64,000 nucleotides of DNA from NCBI RefSeq assembly GCF_001553115.1, contig NZ_KQ960171.1, forward strand, positions 81,620 through 145,619. The letters run 5' to 3'. Position numbers and translations under genes: made by a program. Positions 41,831 to 51,500 of the stretch are shown here, piece by piece. The stretch is from Aedoeadaptatus coxii (GTDB lineage: Bacteria > Bacillota > Clostridia > Tissierellales > Peptoniphilaceae). How positions within the stretch are numbered: the stretch's first letter is position 1; the number at the start of each line of letters is the position of its first letter. A model generated the notes under the pieces. It saw nothing but the letters and a program-made list of their open reading frames with translations. It searched no databases and was not told the origin of the DNA.

Positions 41831-42609
41831 TGCATGAGTTTTCTGAACAAGTAGAAAAATTATATGCTCTATTAGACCTTAAATACTGTGCCATAGGCAT
41901 AGAATTGATCAACGACATAGAGCGGTATCAAAATGTGGATGTCACAGAAATTAAAAATCCCATCAACTATTGCGGGGCAGTCAGAGCGGCCAGCCTTGGC
42001 CGTAGTCTGAAAATCCCTCGGGGCAAATTTCGGTGTAAAAGTGCTGAACGCTTTTTTGGTATAGATCCCGCGGATCCAATTAATTCAAATGGAGAGAATT
42101 GGCATCGATTGGGAATGTATGCCGACAAAGAGATTGCTCGAGATATAAGAAAAAAGCAAAAGGATGTTTCGGGCGAACATTATGGTGTTGTCGTCAAGCC
42201 AATTGAGCAATGGGATCATCTGCCAGAAGTTGTTTTGGTTTTTGACCTTCCTTACAATATGATGCGTCTCATGCAAGGATATGCTTATCTTTATGGTCAA
42301 CCGAAAAACCTCAGGATCATGGGTAATCAAGCAGTTTGTTATGAGTCGACAACCTTGCCTCTGACGACCCATGAGATCAATTTATCTTTACTTTGTATAG
42401 GGACACGTCATCGTGCCGGCTGGTCGAAGGAAGATATGGCCATGGGCATTCCCGGCGACAAATTTGCCGGCGTTGTAGAGGGGTTAGAAAAAACAGCAAA
42501 TATAATGGAAAGTGATGAAGAGAAAAAGCGCATTCAAGCACGGTGGAAAGCAGACTGGGAACCTCTGCATTTACAGTTTGGATATAATTATTATAAAAAC
42601 TGTAAATGA
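41830..42609 (+). CDS. DUF169-family protein coupled to the ABC importer
   Basis: A 259-residue soluble protein. The pattern matches DUF169: an N-terminal Y-x-x-L-D-L segment, VRAASLGRSLKIPRGKFRCKSAERFF (Cys-rich part, two-block motif at about 51-75), and a later YLYGQPKNLRIMGNQAVC block. Cys at about 20, 48, 69 and in AVCYES could bind a metal. The family is common in anaerobes and unexplained. The one-base overlap with the lipoprotein gene suggests a role in the use of what the importer brings in (inference). A strong terminator follows. Confidence 0.75.
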   Translation: MHEFSEQVEKLYALLDLKYCAIGIELINDIERYQNVDVTEIKNPINYCGAVRAASLGRSLKIPRGKFRCKSAERFFGIDPADPINSNGENWHRLGMYADKEIARDIRKKQKDVSGEHYGVVVKPIEQWDHLPEVVLVFDLPYNMMRLMQGYAYLYGQPKNLRIMGNQAVCYESTTLPLTTHEINLSLLCIGTRHRAGWSKEDMAMGIPGDKFAGVVEGLEKTANIMESDEEKKRIQARWKADWEPLHLQFGYNYYKNCK

Positions 42610-42660
42610 TGGTTAAAACCTTAACTCCATTTCACTATAGAGTGACTTCAAAACTGGAAA

Positions 42661-42695
42661 AATTGAGTAAGCATTCTGCTTGCTCAATTTTTTTT
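42661..42695 (+). terminator. Terminator of the importer-DUF169 operon
   Basis: Arms 42661-42672 (AATTGAGTAAGC) and 42678-42689 (one G-T pair) with loop ATTCT, then T-run. A second hairpin, ACCCCTGGC/GCCAGGGGT, follows at 42706-42726 without a T-run. Confidence 0.9.
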
Positions 42696-42737
42696 GCATT
42701 AGAATACCCCTGGCTATGCCAGGGGTGCTACCTTTCG

Positions 42738-42977
42738 TTATTCTATAATTCGTGTTTCTGCCGTTCCGTCGAAAAGGTGGAGGCTTTCTTTTGAAAATTC
42801 GAGCCCTACTTTTTCGCCGAGTGCGTAGGAAATGTGGCTCGGTGATTTGACGACGAGGGTGTGTTCAGGATTTTGTAAATATTTCAGCGTCACCAATTGT
42901 TCGCTGCCGAGATTTTCGATAATGTCCACGATGAATTCATCGCCTTTTGTAATGGAGTTCGTTAGGCGCTCTGTTAT
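42738..42977 (-). pseudogene. Remnant of a sugar ABC transporter ATPase (C-terminal TOBE part)
   Basis: Eighty codons are open back to a TAA at 42978-42980. The encoded segment contains DEFIVDIIENLGSEQLV and ends SLHLFDG followed by TAETRIIE. This is the C-terminal TOBE-type domain of MsmX/UgpC-like ATPases that power sugar importers. The whole ATPase domain (about 290 residues) is absent upstream, where the EamA gene's terminator stands, and there is no ribosome site. So it is a deletion relic, not a gene. A short DNA hairpin follows its end. Confidence 0.75.
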
Positions 42978-43035
42978 TTAGAAAATTCCTCATTTCCGGC
43001 CTGACGTCGGGCTCGGTAAAAGGTTAAGCATTAAA

Positions 43036-43082
43036 AAAACAAGTAAGTTTCTCCATATCCGGGAGTTGCTTACTTGTTTTTT
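43036..43082. terminator. Bidirectional terminator after the EamA gene
   Basis: Outer arms AAACAAGTAAG (43037-43047) and CTTACTTGTTT (43069-43079), inner CTCC/GGAG, with A/T runs on both sides. Confidence 0.88.
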
Positions 43083-43085
43083 GTT

Positions 43086-44033
43086 TTATGCGTTTGTCTT
43101 TAATTTCTTTTCGTCGATCAGTCGTTCCATAAAGATGGAGGTCGATGCCACGGATATGATAATGATACCCACGATTTCGTAGGGGTAAATCCGGTCGCCT
43201 AAGAAGATCGACGCCATCATGGAGGCGAGTACGGGTTTTACGGCGAAGACGAGGGAGGATATGGACACGGGATTTTTCTCCACGGCGAAGAAGTGACTCG
43301 CAAAGCCGATGCCCGTTACGAAGATGCAAATGTAGAGGAGAATAAGCAGATTGTCTCCGCTTATGCCTGCCAAAATCGGAATGTCCACGAAAAGATCCAA
43401 TCCCATGGCGGATAAAAGCTGCGCCGCCCCTTGCGTGTGGGATAGGGCGATGAGGATGAAAAGTTCCGCCACGCCGAAGAAGAAGGAATAGGATGTAATG
43501 GTAGGGGCTTTAAAGGGTTTGTCGCCGTAAAGGACTTTTCCGACGAGGGCGTAAAGGGAAAAGGTCAGTGCGGAAATGGAAATGATGATAACGCCTAAAA
43601 AGGATCCTTTAAAATGGAATGGGTTTACTAAAATGAGAAACCCCACGAAGGAAAGGAGTACGGAATAAAAGGTTCTGCGGCTGAATTTTTCCGACGTAAA
43701 GAAGTGGGCGAGGATCATGGAGAAAAAGGTATTGGAGCAAAATAAAATCCCCGCCACGTGGGCGTCCAGAAATGAAACGGACAATGTGTAAAAGGTCATG
43801 GACACGACGATGCAGAGAAAGCCCGTAAAGGCAAAGTGTATGTAATCTTTTCCGCTTAGTGTATAGTGAACCTGTTTAAGCTCTCTTCTGCTAAGGGGAA
43901 GGAGGATAAGGGCCGCGACGAGAAAGCGAATAAAATTCAGCTGCACCGGGTGAAAGACGCCGCCGGTTAATTTAATGGCGACTTCCATGGAGGAAAATAA
44001 AAGGGCTGCGACAAAAACATAGATTAAATTCAT
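43086..44033 (-). CDS. EamA/DMT-family transporter
   Basis: A ten-TM drug/metabolite-type transporter of 315 residues formed by two EamA repeats. The first begins at VAALLFSSMEVAIKLTG with the gene's N-terminus and the second at about 165. The C-terminal helix pair has the LVFAVKPVLASMMASIFLGDRI segment, in which the P-x-x-A-x-x-x-x-x-x-x-GE/GD block is the family landmark. It exports or imports amino acids, nucleosides or drugs, which cannot be told from sequence. It ends at a strong hairpin. Confidence 0.88.
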   Translation of the reverse strand: MNLIYVFVAALLFSSMEVAIKLTGGVFHPVQLNFIRFLVAALILLPLSRRELKQVHYTLSGKDYIHFAFTGFLCIVVSMTFYTLSVSFLDAHVAGILFCSNTFFSMILAHFFTSEKFSRRTFYSVLLSFVGFLILVNPFHFKGSFLGVIIISISALTFSLYALVGKVLYGDKPFKAPTITSYSFFFGVAELFILIALSHTQGAAQLLSAMGLDLFVDIPILAGISGDNLLILLYICIFVTGIGFASHFFAVEKNPVSISSLVFAVKPVLASMMASIFLGDRIYPYEIVGIIIISVASTSIFMERLIDEKKLKTNA

Positions 44034-44093
44034 AACACACCTCGAAGATAGTGTAGCACAACGAGAATGTAGGGGTAAAAATTCAGTGAGGGA

Positions 44094-44603
44094 TTACAAA
44101 TATTTTTCCACGCAGTTTTTTAAATGGCTAAAGACATCTTCCACATTGCCTTCCGAGGAAAGAGTGTCATCGGCTATAAAGTCCGTTTCTTCTTTTTGAA
44201 AGCGGCCTTTTTCTTTACGACGCTCGAGGCGACGATGGCGCTCCGCTTCCGGTAAGGTTAAGGCGATGGCGATGGCGCCCAGTGCGCGCAATTCCTTTGC
44301 CCCGCGATCGTCCAAGACCACGACGCCGTGGCGATGGTTCGATTGGGCGAGGGCGAGGAGATCTTCTTTGGGAATGCCGTAGCGGGCGCCGTGGATTTGA
44401 GTCGGCGCCAAAAGTTCGCCTCGTTTTAATTTCTCGTCGTAGCCAGTGTCCGATAAAAAATAATAATCTCGCCCGTCTTTTTCGCTCGGGCGCGCAGGGC
44501 GCGTGGTGGCGGTAATGATCTTATGGAAATGGGGAAGCTCGGCGAGTTTTTTCGCCTGAGTGGTTTTCCCGGATCCCGATGGGCCGAGGAGTACAAAGAG
44601 CAT
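44094..44603 (-). CDS. Guanylate kinase-like protein
   Basis: A 169-residue P-loop kinase. The P-loop is GPSGSGKTT (7-15). The guanylate-binding pattern TTRPARPSEKDGRDYYFLS (about 33-51) is a good match to Gmk. It is shorter than a standard Gmk (about 205 residues) and the NMP-binding part is compressed. It may be a second, divergent kinase rather than the essential Gmk, which normally lies near rpoZ. Ribosome site AAAGGAT. Monocistronic and divergent to gap. Confidence 0.8.
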   Translation of the reverse strand: MLFVLLGPSGSGKTTQAKKLAELPHFHKIITATTRPARPSEKDGRDYYFLSDTGYDEKLKRGELLAPTQIHGARYGIPKEDLLALAQSNHRHGVVVLDDRGAKELRALGAIAIALTLPEAERHRRLERRKEKGRFQKEETDFIADDTLSSEGNVEDVFSHLKNCVEKYL

Positions 44604-44650
44604 ATTTTATCCTTTCTTTTAGTGAAGATGTCGCACAGAAGCCAAGTTTC

Positions 44651-44659
44651 TGATATGAT
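44651..44659 (+). promoter_or_regulatory. Extended -10 promoter of the glycolysis operon
   Basis: TG (44651-44652), one base, TATGAT (44654-44659). No good -35 match 17 bases upstream, as is common with extended -10 elements. Confidence 0.45.
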
Positions 44660-44754
44660 GAAACTGACGGTTTTAATCGAATCCTGCGGCGCGTACATGT
44701 CGCAGGTCAATGAACAATAGATATGAAAATGAATTTAATTTTAAGGAGGAAACA

Positions 44755-45765
44755 ATGTCAATTCGTGTAGGCGTAAACGGTTTCGGTCGCATCGGTCGCG
44801 ACGTGGTTCGGGGAATTTGTCTTCGCAAGGATTTACCTTTTGAACTGGTTCAATTAAATGCCAGTGGCGATTGGAGCTTAATGGCTCACCTATTTAAATA
44901 CGATACGGTCTATCGTCGTTACCCCGGCGAAATCGACGTAACGGACAAGGGCTTTAAAATCGACGGCAAAGACATCGTCATTACGGCCGAACGTGATCCT
45001 CAAAATATTCCCTGGAAAGCAAATAATGTGGACATCGTCATCGATACCACCGGCGCTTTCAAAGACAGAGAAGGCGTGGAAAAACACTTCGCTGCAGGGG
45101 CTAAGAAAGTGATCGTCTCCGCTCCTACAAAAGGGGAAGACATTACCATCGTTATGGGCGTAAACGATCATCTTTACGACAACGAAAAACATCATTTCTT
45201 ATCCAACGCATCTTGCACCACGAACTGCATGGCGCCGGTGACCAAAATTATACTCGATACCTTCGGCATTGAAAAGGGCATGATGACAACGGTTCACGCC
45301 TATACCAATGACCAACACATTCACGATGCCAAACACAAAAAAGACTGGCGAAGAGCGCGCGCCGCAGCGGAAAATATTATCCCCACTTCTACGGGAGCCG
45401 CTAAAGCCGTAGCCCAAGTTATTCCCGAACTCGCCGGCAAATTGGACGGCCACGCCCTTCGCGTTCCCGTTCCCACCGGTTCCATTACCGATATGGTTTT
45501 CGAACTTGAAAAAGAAGCCACTGTGGAAGAAATCAATGCAGCTGTCAAGAAAGCGGCGGAAGGCCCGATGAAAGGCATTTTAGCTTATACGGAAGATCCC
45601 ATCGTTTCATCCGATATTATCGCCGATCCCCACGCTTCTATTTTCGACGCATCCCTTACCTTGGCCCACGGAAAATTCGTAAAAGTGTTCTCCTGGTACG
45701 ACAATGAATGGGGTTATAGTCAACGAGTTATCGACTTGGCAAGTTTAGTTGCAGAAAAAATGTAA
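44755..45765 (+). CDS. gap: Glyceraldehyde-3-phosphate dehydrogenase
   Basis: Oxidises GAP with NAD+ and phosphate to 1,3-bisphosphoglycerate. The Rossmann motif is VGVNGFGRIGR (5-15) and the catalytic Cys154 is in SNASCTTNCMAP. 336 residues from this start. ATG 44755 has AAGGAGG upstream; the upstream start is not used. First gene of the operon gap-pgk-tpiA-gpmI-eno. A hairpin with a short T-run in the gap to pgk could lower downstream transcription. Confidence 0.97.
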   Translation: MSIRVGVNGFGRIGRDVVRGICLRKDLPFELVQLNASGDWSLMAHLFKYDTVYRRYPGEIDVTDKGFKIDGKDIVITAERDPQNIPWKANNVDIVIDTTGAFKDREGVEKHFAAGAKKVIVSAPTKGEDITIVMGVNDHLYDNEKHHFLSNASCTTNCMAPVTKIILDTFGIEKGMMTTVHAYTNDQHIHDAKHKKDWRRARAAAENIIPTSTGAAKAVAQVIPELAGKLDGHALRVPVPTGSITDMVFELEKEATVEEINAAVKKAAEGPMKGILAYTEDPIVSSDIIADPHASIFDASLTLAHGKFVKVFSWYDNEWGYSQRVIDLASLVAEKM

Positions 45766-45771
45766 ATGAAG

Positions 45772-45796
45772 TCGAGCTCTTAGGGGCTCGATTTTT
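45772..45796 (+). terminator. Partial terminator between gap and pgk
   Basis: Arms TCGAGC (45772-45777) and GCTCGA (45786-45791), then five T. The stem is weak, so it is more likely to set the gap:pgk ratio than to stop transcription. Confidence 0.6.
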
Positions 45797-45808
45797 CTTG
45801 GAGGTTTT

Positions 45809-46987
45809 ATGGATATTCAATCACTGAATGTTTCGGGAAAGACTGTCCTCGTCAGGGTGGATTTTAATGTTCCCGTTAAGGACAAGAATGTAACCGATAC
45901 GACCCGCATTGAAGCGGCAAAGCCCACTATCGATTATCTGTTGGAACAAGGAGCTGCCGTGATTTTAATGAGTCATCGCGGCCGCCCGAAAGGGGAATAC
46001 GACGAAGGGTTCAGCATGGAGCCTGTACGCCAAGCGGCTGAAAAAGTGTTGGGGAAAGAGATTATCCCCATGTTTTCTGAGCGCGTCGTCGACGACCATG
46101 TAGTGGCTATGGCGCGGAATTTAAAACCCGGCGACATCGGTCTTTTGGAAAATCTCCGTTTCAGAAACGAAGAAAAGAAAAATGATCCCGCCTTTGCCAA
46201 AGAATTGGCATCCCTCGCCGATTGCTACGTCAACGACGCTTTCGGTACCGCTCACCGCGCCCACGCATCCAATGTAGGCATTGTAAAGGAACTTCCCTCG
46301 GCTCTCGGTTTTTTAATGGGCAAAGAAGTGAAGGTGCTTTCGGAACTTTTAAACAACCCGAAACGTCCCTTTATCGCCATTTTAGGCGGCGCCAAAGTCA
46401 GCGATAAGATTGCCGTTATCGAGCATTTAATCGACGTATGCGACGGCGTGTTAATCGTAGGCGCCATGGCGAATACCTTCTTATTAAGTGAAGGCAAAAA
46501 TATGGGCGCCTCCCTCGTGGAAGAAGGGGAAGTGGAACGGGCGAAGATGCTCGTGGAAAAAGCGGAAGCAAAAGGCGTGAAGCTTCTCCTCCCCACAGAT
46601 CTCGTGGTGGCAAAGGGGATCGACGCGCCGGAAACTGCCCACACCGTTTCTGCTGACGCCATCGGAGCCGACGAAATGGCGCTGGACATTGGCGAAGATA
46701 CGGTTCGCCGTTACGGCGATGTGTTGAAGACGGCGAAATCTGTCGTCTGGAACGGGCCGGCCGGCGTGTTTGAAACCAAGCCTTTCGACAAGGGCACAGT
46801 CGCCCTCGCCGAATGTTTAGGCGCACTGGACGGGGAAGTGGTCATCGGCGGCGGCGATTCCGCAGCGGCCATTACACAATCCGGACTTGCCCATAAAATG
46901 AGCCATATTTCATCCGGCGGCGGCGCCAGTTTGGAATTTTTAGAAGGAGAATCTCTCCCCGCCATTCAAGCCATAGAAGGGGTTTAA
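45809..46987 (+). CDS. pgk: Phosphoglycerate kinase
   Basis: Makes ATP from 1,3-bisphosphoglycerate. The N-terminal block VLVRVDFNVPVKD (about 14-26) with the 3-PG-binding residues and the C-terminal GGGDSAAAI loop are intact. 392 residues is normal. Ribosome site TTGGAGGT. It is followed by tpiA one base after the stop. Confidence 0.97.
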   Translation: MDIQSLNVSGKTVLVRVDFNVPVKDKNVTDTTRIEAAKPTIDYLLEQGAAVILMSHRGRPKGEYDEGFSMEPVRQAAEKVLGKEIIPMFSERVVDDHVVAMARNLKPGDIGLLENLRFRNEEKKNDPAFAKELASLADCYVNDAFGTAHRAHASNVGIVKELPSALGFLMGKEVKVLSELLNNPKRPFIAILGGAKVSDKIAVIEHLIDVCDGVLIVGAMANTFLLSEGKNMGASLVEEGEVERAKMLVEKAEAKGVKLLLPTDLVVAKGIDAPETAHTVSADAIGADEMALDIGEDTVRRYGDVLKTAKSVVWNGPAGVFETKPFDKGTVALAECLGALDGEVVIGGGDSAAAITQSGLAHKMSHISSGGGASLEFLEGESLPAIQAIEGV

Positions 46988-46988
46988 T

Positions 46989-47720
46989 ATGAGACAAAAA
47001 GTTGTTGCCGGCAATTGGAAAATGAACACCACCCTGAAAGAAGGGGAAGCGCTTATTAAAGCATTGGTTCCCGTGGAAGCAAAGGGCGCGGAAGTTATTA
47101 TCGCGCCGCCCTTTACCCATTTGGATCGGGTGGCATCGTATATCGAAAAGACGGACTTCGCCCTGGCGGCGCAAAATCTTTCGGAAGACACTTTCGGCGC
47201 TCATACGGGAGAAATTGCCGGGGAAATGCTAAAGGATATAGGCTGTCGCTACGTGATTATCGGGCATAGCGAATGCCGCGGAAGAGGGGAAAGCGACGCG
47301 GTCATTCAAAAGAAAATCGCCCGCGCCATTGAAACGGGTCTGATGCCTATTATTTGCTTCGGCGAAGACGAAGACGTTTATGGTAGCGGCAAGCGCATGG
47401 ATTTTTTAAAGAAACAAGTGCACTCGGCCTTAGAATCTGTAAAGGACGAACATTTCCTCTTAGCTTATGAGCCTATTTGGGCCATCGGCACGGGGAAAAC
47501 CGCAAGTGCGGAGGATGCCAATGAGGTCATTTCGGATATTCGTAAAGAACTTCCCGAAAGCTATCGAGAAGCTGTGAGGATTCTCTACGGCGGCAGCGTG
47601 AAGGCCGACAATGTGGCGGGCTTTTTAAAGGCGGGCGAAATCGACGGCGTCCTCGTCGGCGGCGCAAGTTTAAAGGCGGATTCCTTTAAGGGCATTATCG
47701 ACGAGGTTTCCCATGTCTAA
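46989..47720 (+). CDS. tpiA: Triosephosphate isomerase
   Basis: Interconverts DHAP and GAP. Catalytic residues: N-terminal GNWKMN with Lys13, His in GHSEC (about 94-98) and Glu in AYEPIWAIGTG (about 165). 243 residues. Overlaps gpmI by 8 bases. It lacks a fused domain. Confidence 0.97.
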   Translation: MRQKVVAGNWKMNTTLKEGEALIKALVPVEAKGAEVIIAPPFTHLDRVASYIEKTDFALAAQNLSEDTFGAHTGEIAGEMLKDIGCRYVIIGHSECRGRGESDAVIQKKIARAIETGLMPIICFGEDEDVYGSGKRMDFLKKQVHSALESVKDEHFLLAYEPIWAIGTGKTASAEDANEVISDIRKELPESYREAVRILYGGSVKADNVAGFLKAGEIDGVLVGGASLKADSFKGIIDEVSHV

Positions 47721-49224
47721 GCCTATTTTACTCGCTATACTCGACGGGCTGGGACTCGCCGAAGGAGGCCCCAACAATGCTTTCGATCAAGCCCATACGC
47801 CCGTATTGGATCGCTTAATGGAAAATGGCTACGCTCAGCTCCAAGCTTCAGGGGAAGCGGTCGGTTTGCCCGACGGCCAAATGGGAAATTCCGAAGTGGG
47901 CCATACGAATATCGGCGCCGGCCGCGTGGTGTATCAGGAATTGACGCGCATTACCCGCGACGCAAAAGACGGCACGTTGGCGAAAAACCCCGTTCTGCAA
48001 GAAGGCTTTTTGCATGCGAAGGATCACGCCCTCCATTTGGTCGGGCTCGTATCCGACGGCGGTGTTCACTCCCATAGGGATCATCTCGTCGCCCTCGTGA
48101 AGCTCGCCAAAGAAGCGGGCGTAGAAAAAATTTACATTCACGCTATATTAGACGGACGAGATGTACCGCCGACATCGGCTCGCGAAGAAATTAAAAAGCT
48201 GCAGGACGACCTGAAAGCCCTAGACGCAGGGGAAGTGGTGAGTTTAATCGGTCGCTTTTACGCCATGGACAGAGACACGCGCTGGGAGCGCGTAGAAGTG
48301 GCCTACGATCTCTTCACTCAGGGAAAAGGGCGAGGTTTTGCAGACGCCGATGGGCTTTTCGAGGCCTCTTACAAAGAACATAATACGGACGAATTTTTCG
48401 AGCCCGCTTACCTGGAACGCAATGGGGAAGCCGTAGGCCGTATAAAAGACGGCGACGTATTCTTATTCTTTAATTTCCGCCCCGATCGCGCTCGTGAAAT
48501 TGTGCGCACCTTTACCGATCCCGCTTTTGACGGATTTGAGCGCAAACTTTTCCCTAAAGTGCATATGGTCACCATGACCGATTACGACGAAACCATTCCC
48601 GACACCCACGTCATGTATCCGAAAGAGGAATTGAAAGATACTTTGGGGCAGGTTATTTCCGATCAGGGCATGAAGCAACTTCGCATTGCCGAGACGGAAA
48701 AATATGCCCACGTCACTTTCTTTTTAAGCGGCGGCAGGGAAAATCCCTACATGGGAGAATACCGCATCCTCGTGCCTTCGCCGAAAGTGGCGACCTACGA
48801 TTTGGAGCCGGAAATGCGCGCCGATCTCGTCGGCCGACAACTTATTAATGCCATTAATAAAGATCTCGCCGATGTTTACATCGTCAACTACGCCAATCCC
48901 GACATGGTAGGCCACACCGGCGTATTGGAAGCCGCTATTCGCGCAGTGGAAGCGGTGGATGAATCCCTCGGAAACGTATTGGACGCCTTAGAGAAAAAAG
49001 GCGGTCGTGCGCTCATTACGGCGGATCACGGCAATTGCGACGTCATGAAAGATGAAGAGGGAAATCCCGTAACATCCCACACTACCAATCCCGTATTTTT
49101 AATTCCCGTGGGATTTGAGCGGCAGCTGGACGACGGCATTCTCGCCGACATTGCGCCCACCATTTTAGAAGAACTATACATCGAAAAACCCGAGGCCATG
49201 ACCGGCCGCAGTTTATGGAAATAA
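47713..49224 (+). CDS. gpmI: 2,3-Bisphosphoglycerate-independent phosphoglycerate mutase
   Basis: Converts 3-PG to 2-PG using two Mn2+ and a Ser nucleophile. The Ser lies in MGNSEVGHTNIGAGR (about 57-71); metal sites are in ILDGLG and, near the end, ITADHGNCD. 503 residues, typical of Firmicutes. Starts at ATG 47713 inside the end of tpiA and is followed by eno after 9 bases. Confidence 0.96.
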   Translation: MSKPILLAILDGLGLAEGGPNNAFDQAHTPVLDRLMENGYAQLQASGEAVGLPDGQMGNSEVGHTNIGAGRVVYQELTRITRDAKDGTLAKNPVLQEGFLHAKDHALHLVGLVSDGGVHSHRDHLVALVKLAKEAGVEKIYIHAILDGRDVPPTSAREEIKKLQDDLKALDAGEVVSLIGRFYAMDRDTRWERVEVAYDLFTQGKGRGFADADGLFEASYKEHNTDEFFEPAYLERNGEAVGRIKDGDVFLFFNFRPDRAREIVRTFTDPAFDGFERKLFPKVHMVTMTDYDETIPDTHVMYPKEELKDTLGQVISDQGMKQLRIAETEKYAHVTFFLSGGRENPYMGEYRILVPSPKVATYDLEPEMRADLVGRQLINAINKDLADVYIVNYANPDMVGHTGVLEAAIRAVEAVDESLGNVLDALEKKGGRALITADHGNCDVMKDEEGNPVTSHTTNPVFLIPVGFERQLDDGILADIAPTILEELYIEKPEAMTGRSLWK

Positions 49225-50514
<1,290 letters not shown>

Positions 50515-50523
50515 GAGGCAAAT

Positions 50524-50967
50524 ATGATTTTATATCTTATGCGACACGGCGATGCGGAAAGCTTCGCCGATCGAGACGAGGAAAGAGCCCTTACACAAGA
50601 AGGGATCTTTCAGGCGGAAGACACGGCCGATGCTTTTTTAAGAAGAGAATGGCCTCTGCCGCAAAAAATCATCGTCTCGGAATATAAACGGGCCGTGGAG
50701 ACGGCGGAAGTTGTTGCCAAAAAGCTGGGTGTTCACGACGTTAAAATCGTGAGCTATAAAGACGCCACGCGCTGGCGGAATATGAAGGCCTATATTACCG
50801 ATGAGCCGATTTTATTTATCGCCCATCAGCCCTCTTTAGGCTACACCATCGAAGAAATCACCGGCCAAATTGTGGCGGTTAAAAAAGCGAGCCTTCACCG
50901 CATCGAATACGACCCCATTTTAGATAAGGGCGTCTATGTAGATAAAATAGAAAGGGTGAGAGCGTGA
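50524..50967 (+). CDS. SixA-like histidine phosphatase
   Basis: A short phosphohistidine phosphatase of 147 residues. The RHG motif is at 7-9 (MRHGDAE) and the second His is in FIAHQPS (about 100-106). SixA removes phosphate from His-phosphotransfer proteins. Its role here is unknown; a link to a PTS or metabolic phosphohistidine is possible. It overlaps gloA by four bases (GTGA). Confidence 0.85.
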   Translation: MILYLMRHGDAESFADRDEERALTQEGIFQAEDTADAFLRREWPLPQKIIVSEYKRAVETAEVVAKKLGVHDVKIVSYKDATRWRNMKAYITDEPILFIAHQPSLGYTIEEITGQIVAVKKASLHRIEYDPILDKGVYVDKIERVRA

Positions 50968-51338
50968 AATATGCGCACACTTGTATTCGCGTAAAAGATC
51001 TGGAAGCATCCATTCGCTTTTACGAAGAAGCCTTGGGCTATCAAGTGACCCGCGAAAAAGATCACACGAAAGACGGTTTTAAATTGGTTTACCTCGCATT
51101 GGAAGGGGACGAAACGGAGCTGGAGCTTACCTATAACATCGGCCACGAAGCCTATGATATCGGAAACGGCTATGGCCACGTCGCCGTCTATGCGGAGGAT
51201 CTCGAAGCAGAACACGAACGGATGAAAAAAGCGGGATTCGACGTTACGGAATTAAAAGGCCTTCCCGGCGATCCGCCGCGCTATTTCTTCGTCACCGATC
51301 CCGACGGTTACAAAACCGAAGTGATTCGCAGCAAATGA
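50964..51338 (+). CDS. gloA: Glyoxalase I (VOC family)
   Basis: Detoxifies methylglyoxal, a by-product of triose phosphates. Metal ligands H5, E54, H72 and E119 match the Ni2+ site of E. coli GloA, and the block LELTYN is shared. 124 residues. It starts at GTG 50964, overlapping the stop of the SixA-like gene. Placement straight after a lower-glycolysis operon makes sense as protection against methylglyoxal leak. The thiol cofactor need not be glutathione in this kind of organism. Confidence 0.88.
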   Translation: MKYAHTCIRVKDLEASIRFYEEALGYQVTREKDHTKDGFKLVYLALEGDETELELTYNIGHEAYDIGNGYGHVAVYAEDLEAEHERMKKAGFDVTELKGLPGDPPRYFFVTDPDGYKTEVIRSK

Positions 51339-51392
51339 TTTTATCTTAGGAAAATACGGGGAATCACCGACAATACAGGTTAAATATGATAC

Positions 51393-51435
51393 AATAAGAA
51401 CGCTTAGAGTATGCACTCCGAGCGTTCTTATTTTG
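51393..51435 (+). terminator. Terminator of the glycolysis-gloA operon
   Basis: Twelve-pair outer stem (51393-51404 with 51421-51432), inner GAGT/ACTC, then T-rich tail. Confidence 0.88.
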
Positions 51436-51471
51436 TTTAAAGACATAACCTGTTCGGTTATGAAAATATAA

Positions 51472-51500
51472 ATCGTTTTGGTAAGGGGAGATCGTTTTGG
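51472..51500 (+). repeat. Direct repeat ATCGTTTTGG at the murA start
   Basis: ATCGTTTTGG occurs at 51472-51481 and 51491-51500; the second copy contains the murA TTG start. A hairpin CATAACC/GGTTATG (51444-51462) lies just before. Confidence 0.6.

Noticed and set aside
42606..42794. Short plus-strand ORF after the DUF169 gene
   Set aside because: It runs through the operon terminator and the ABC ATPase relic, with no ribosome site.
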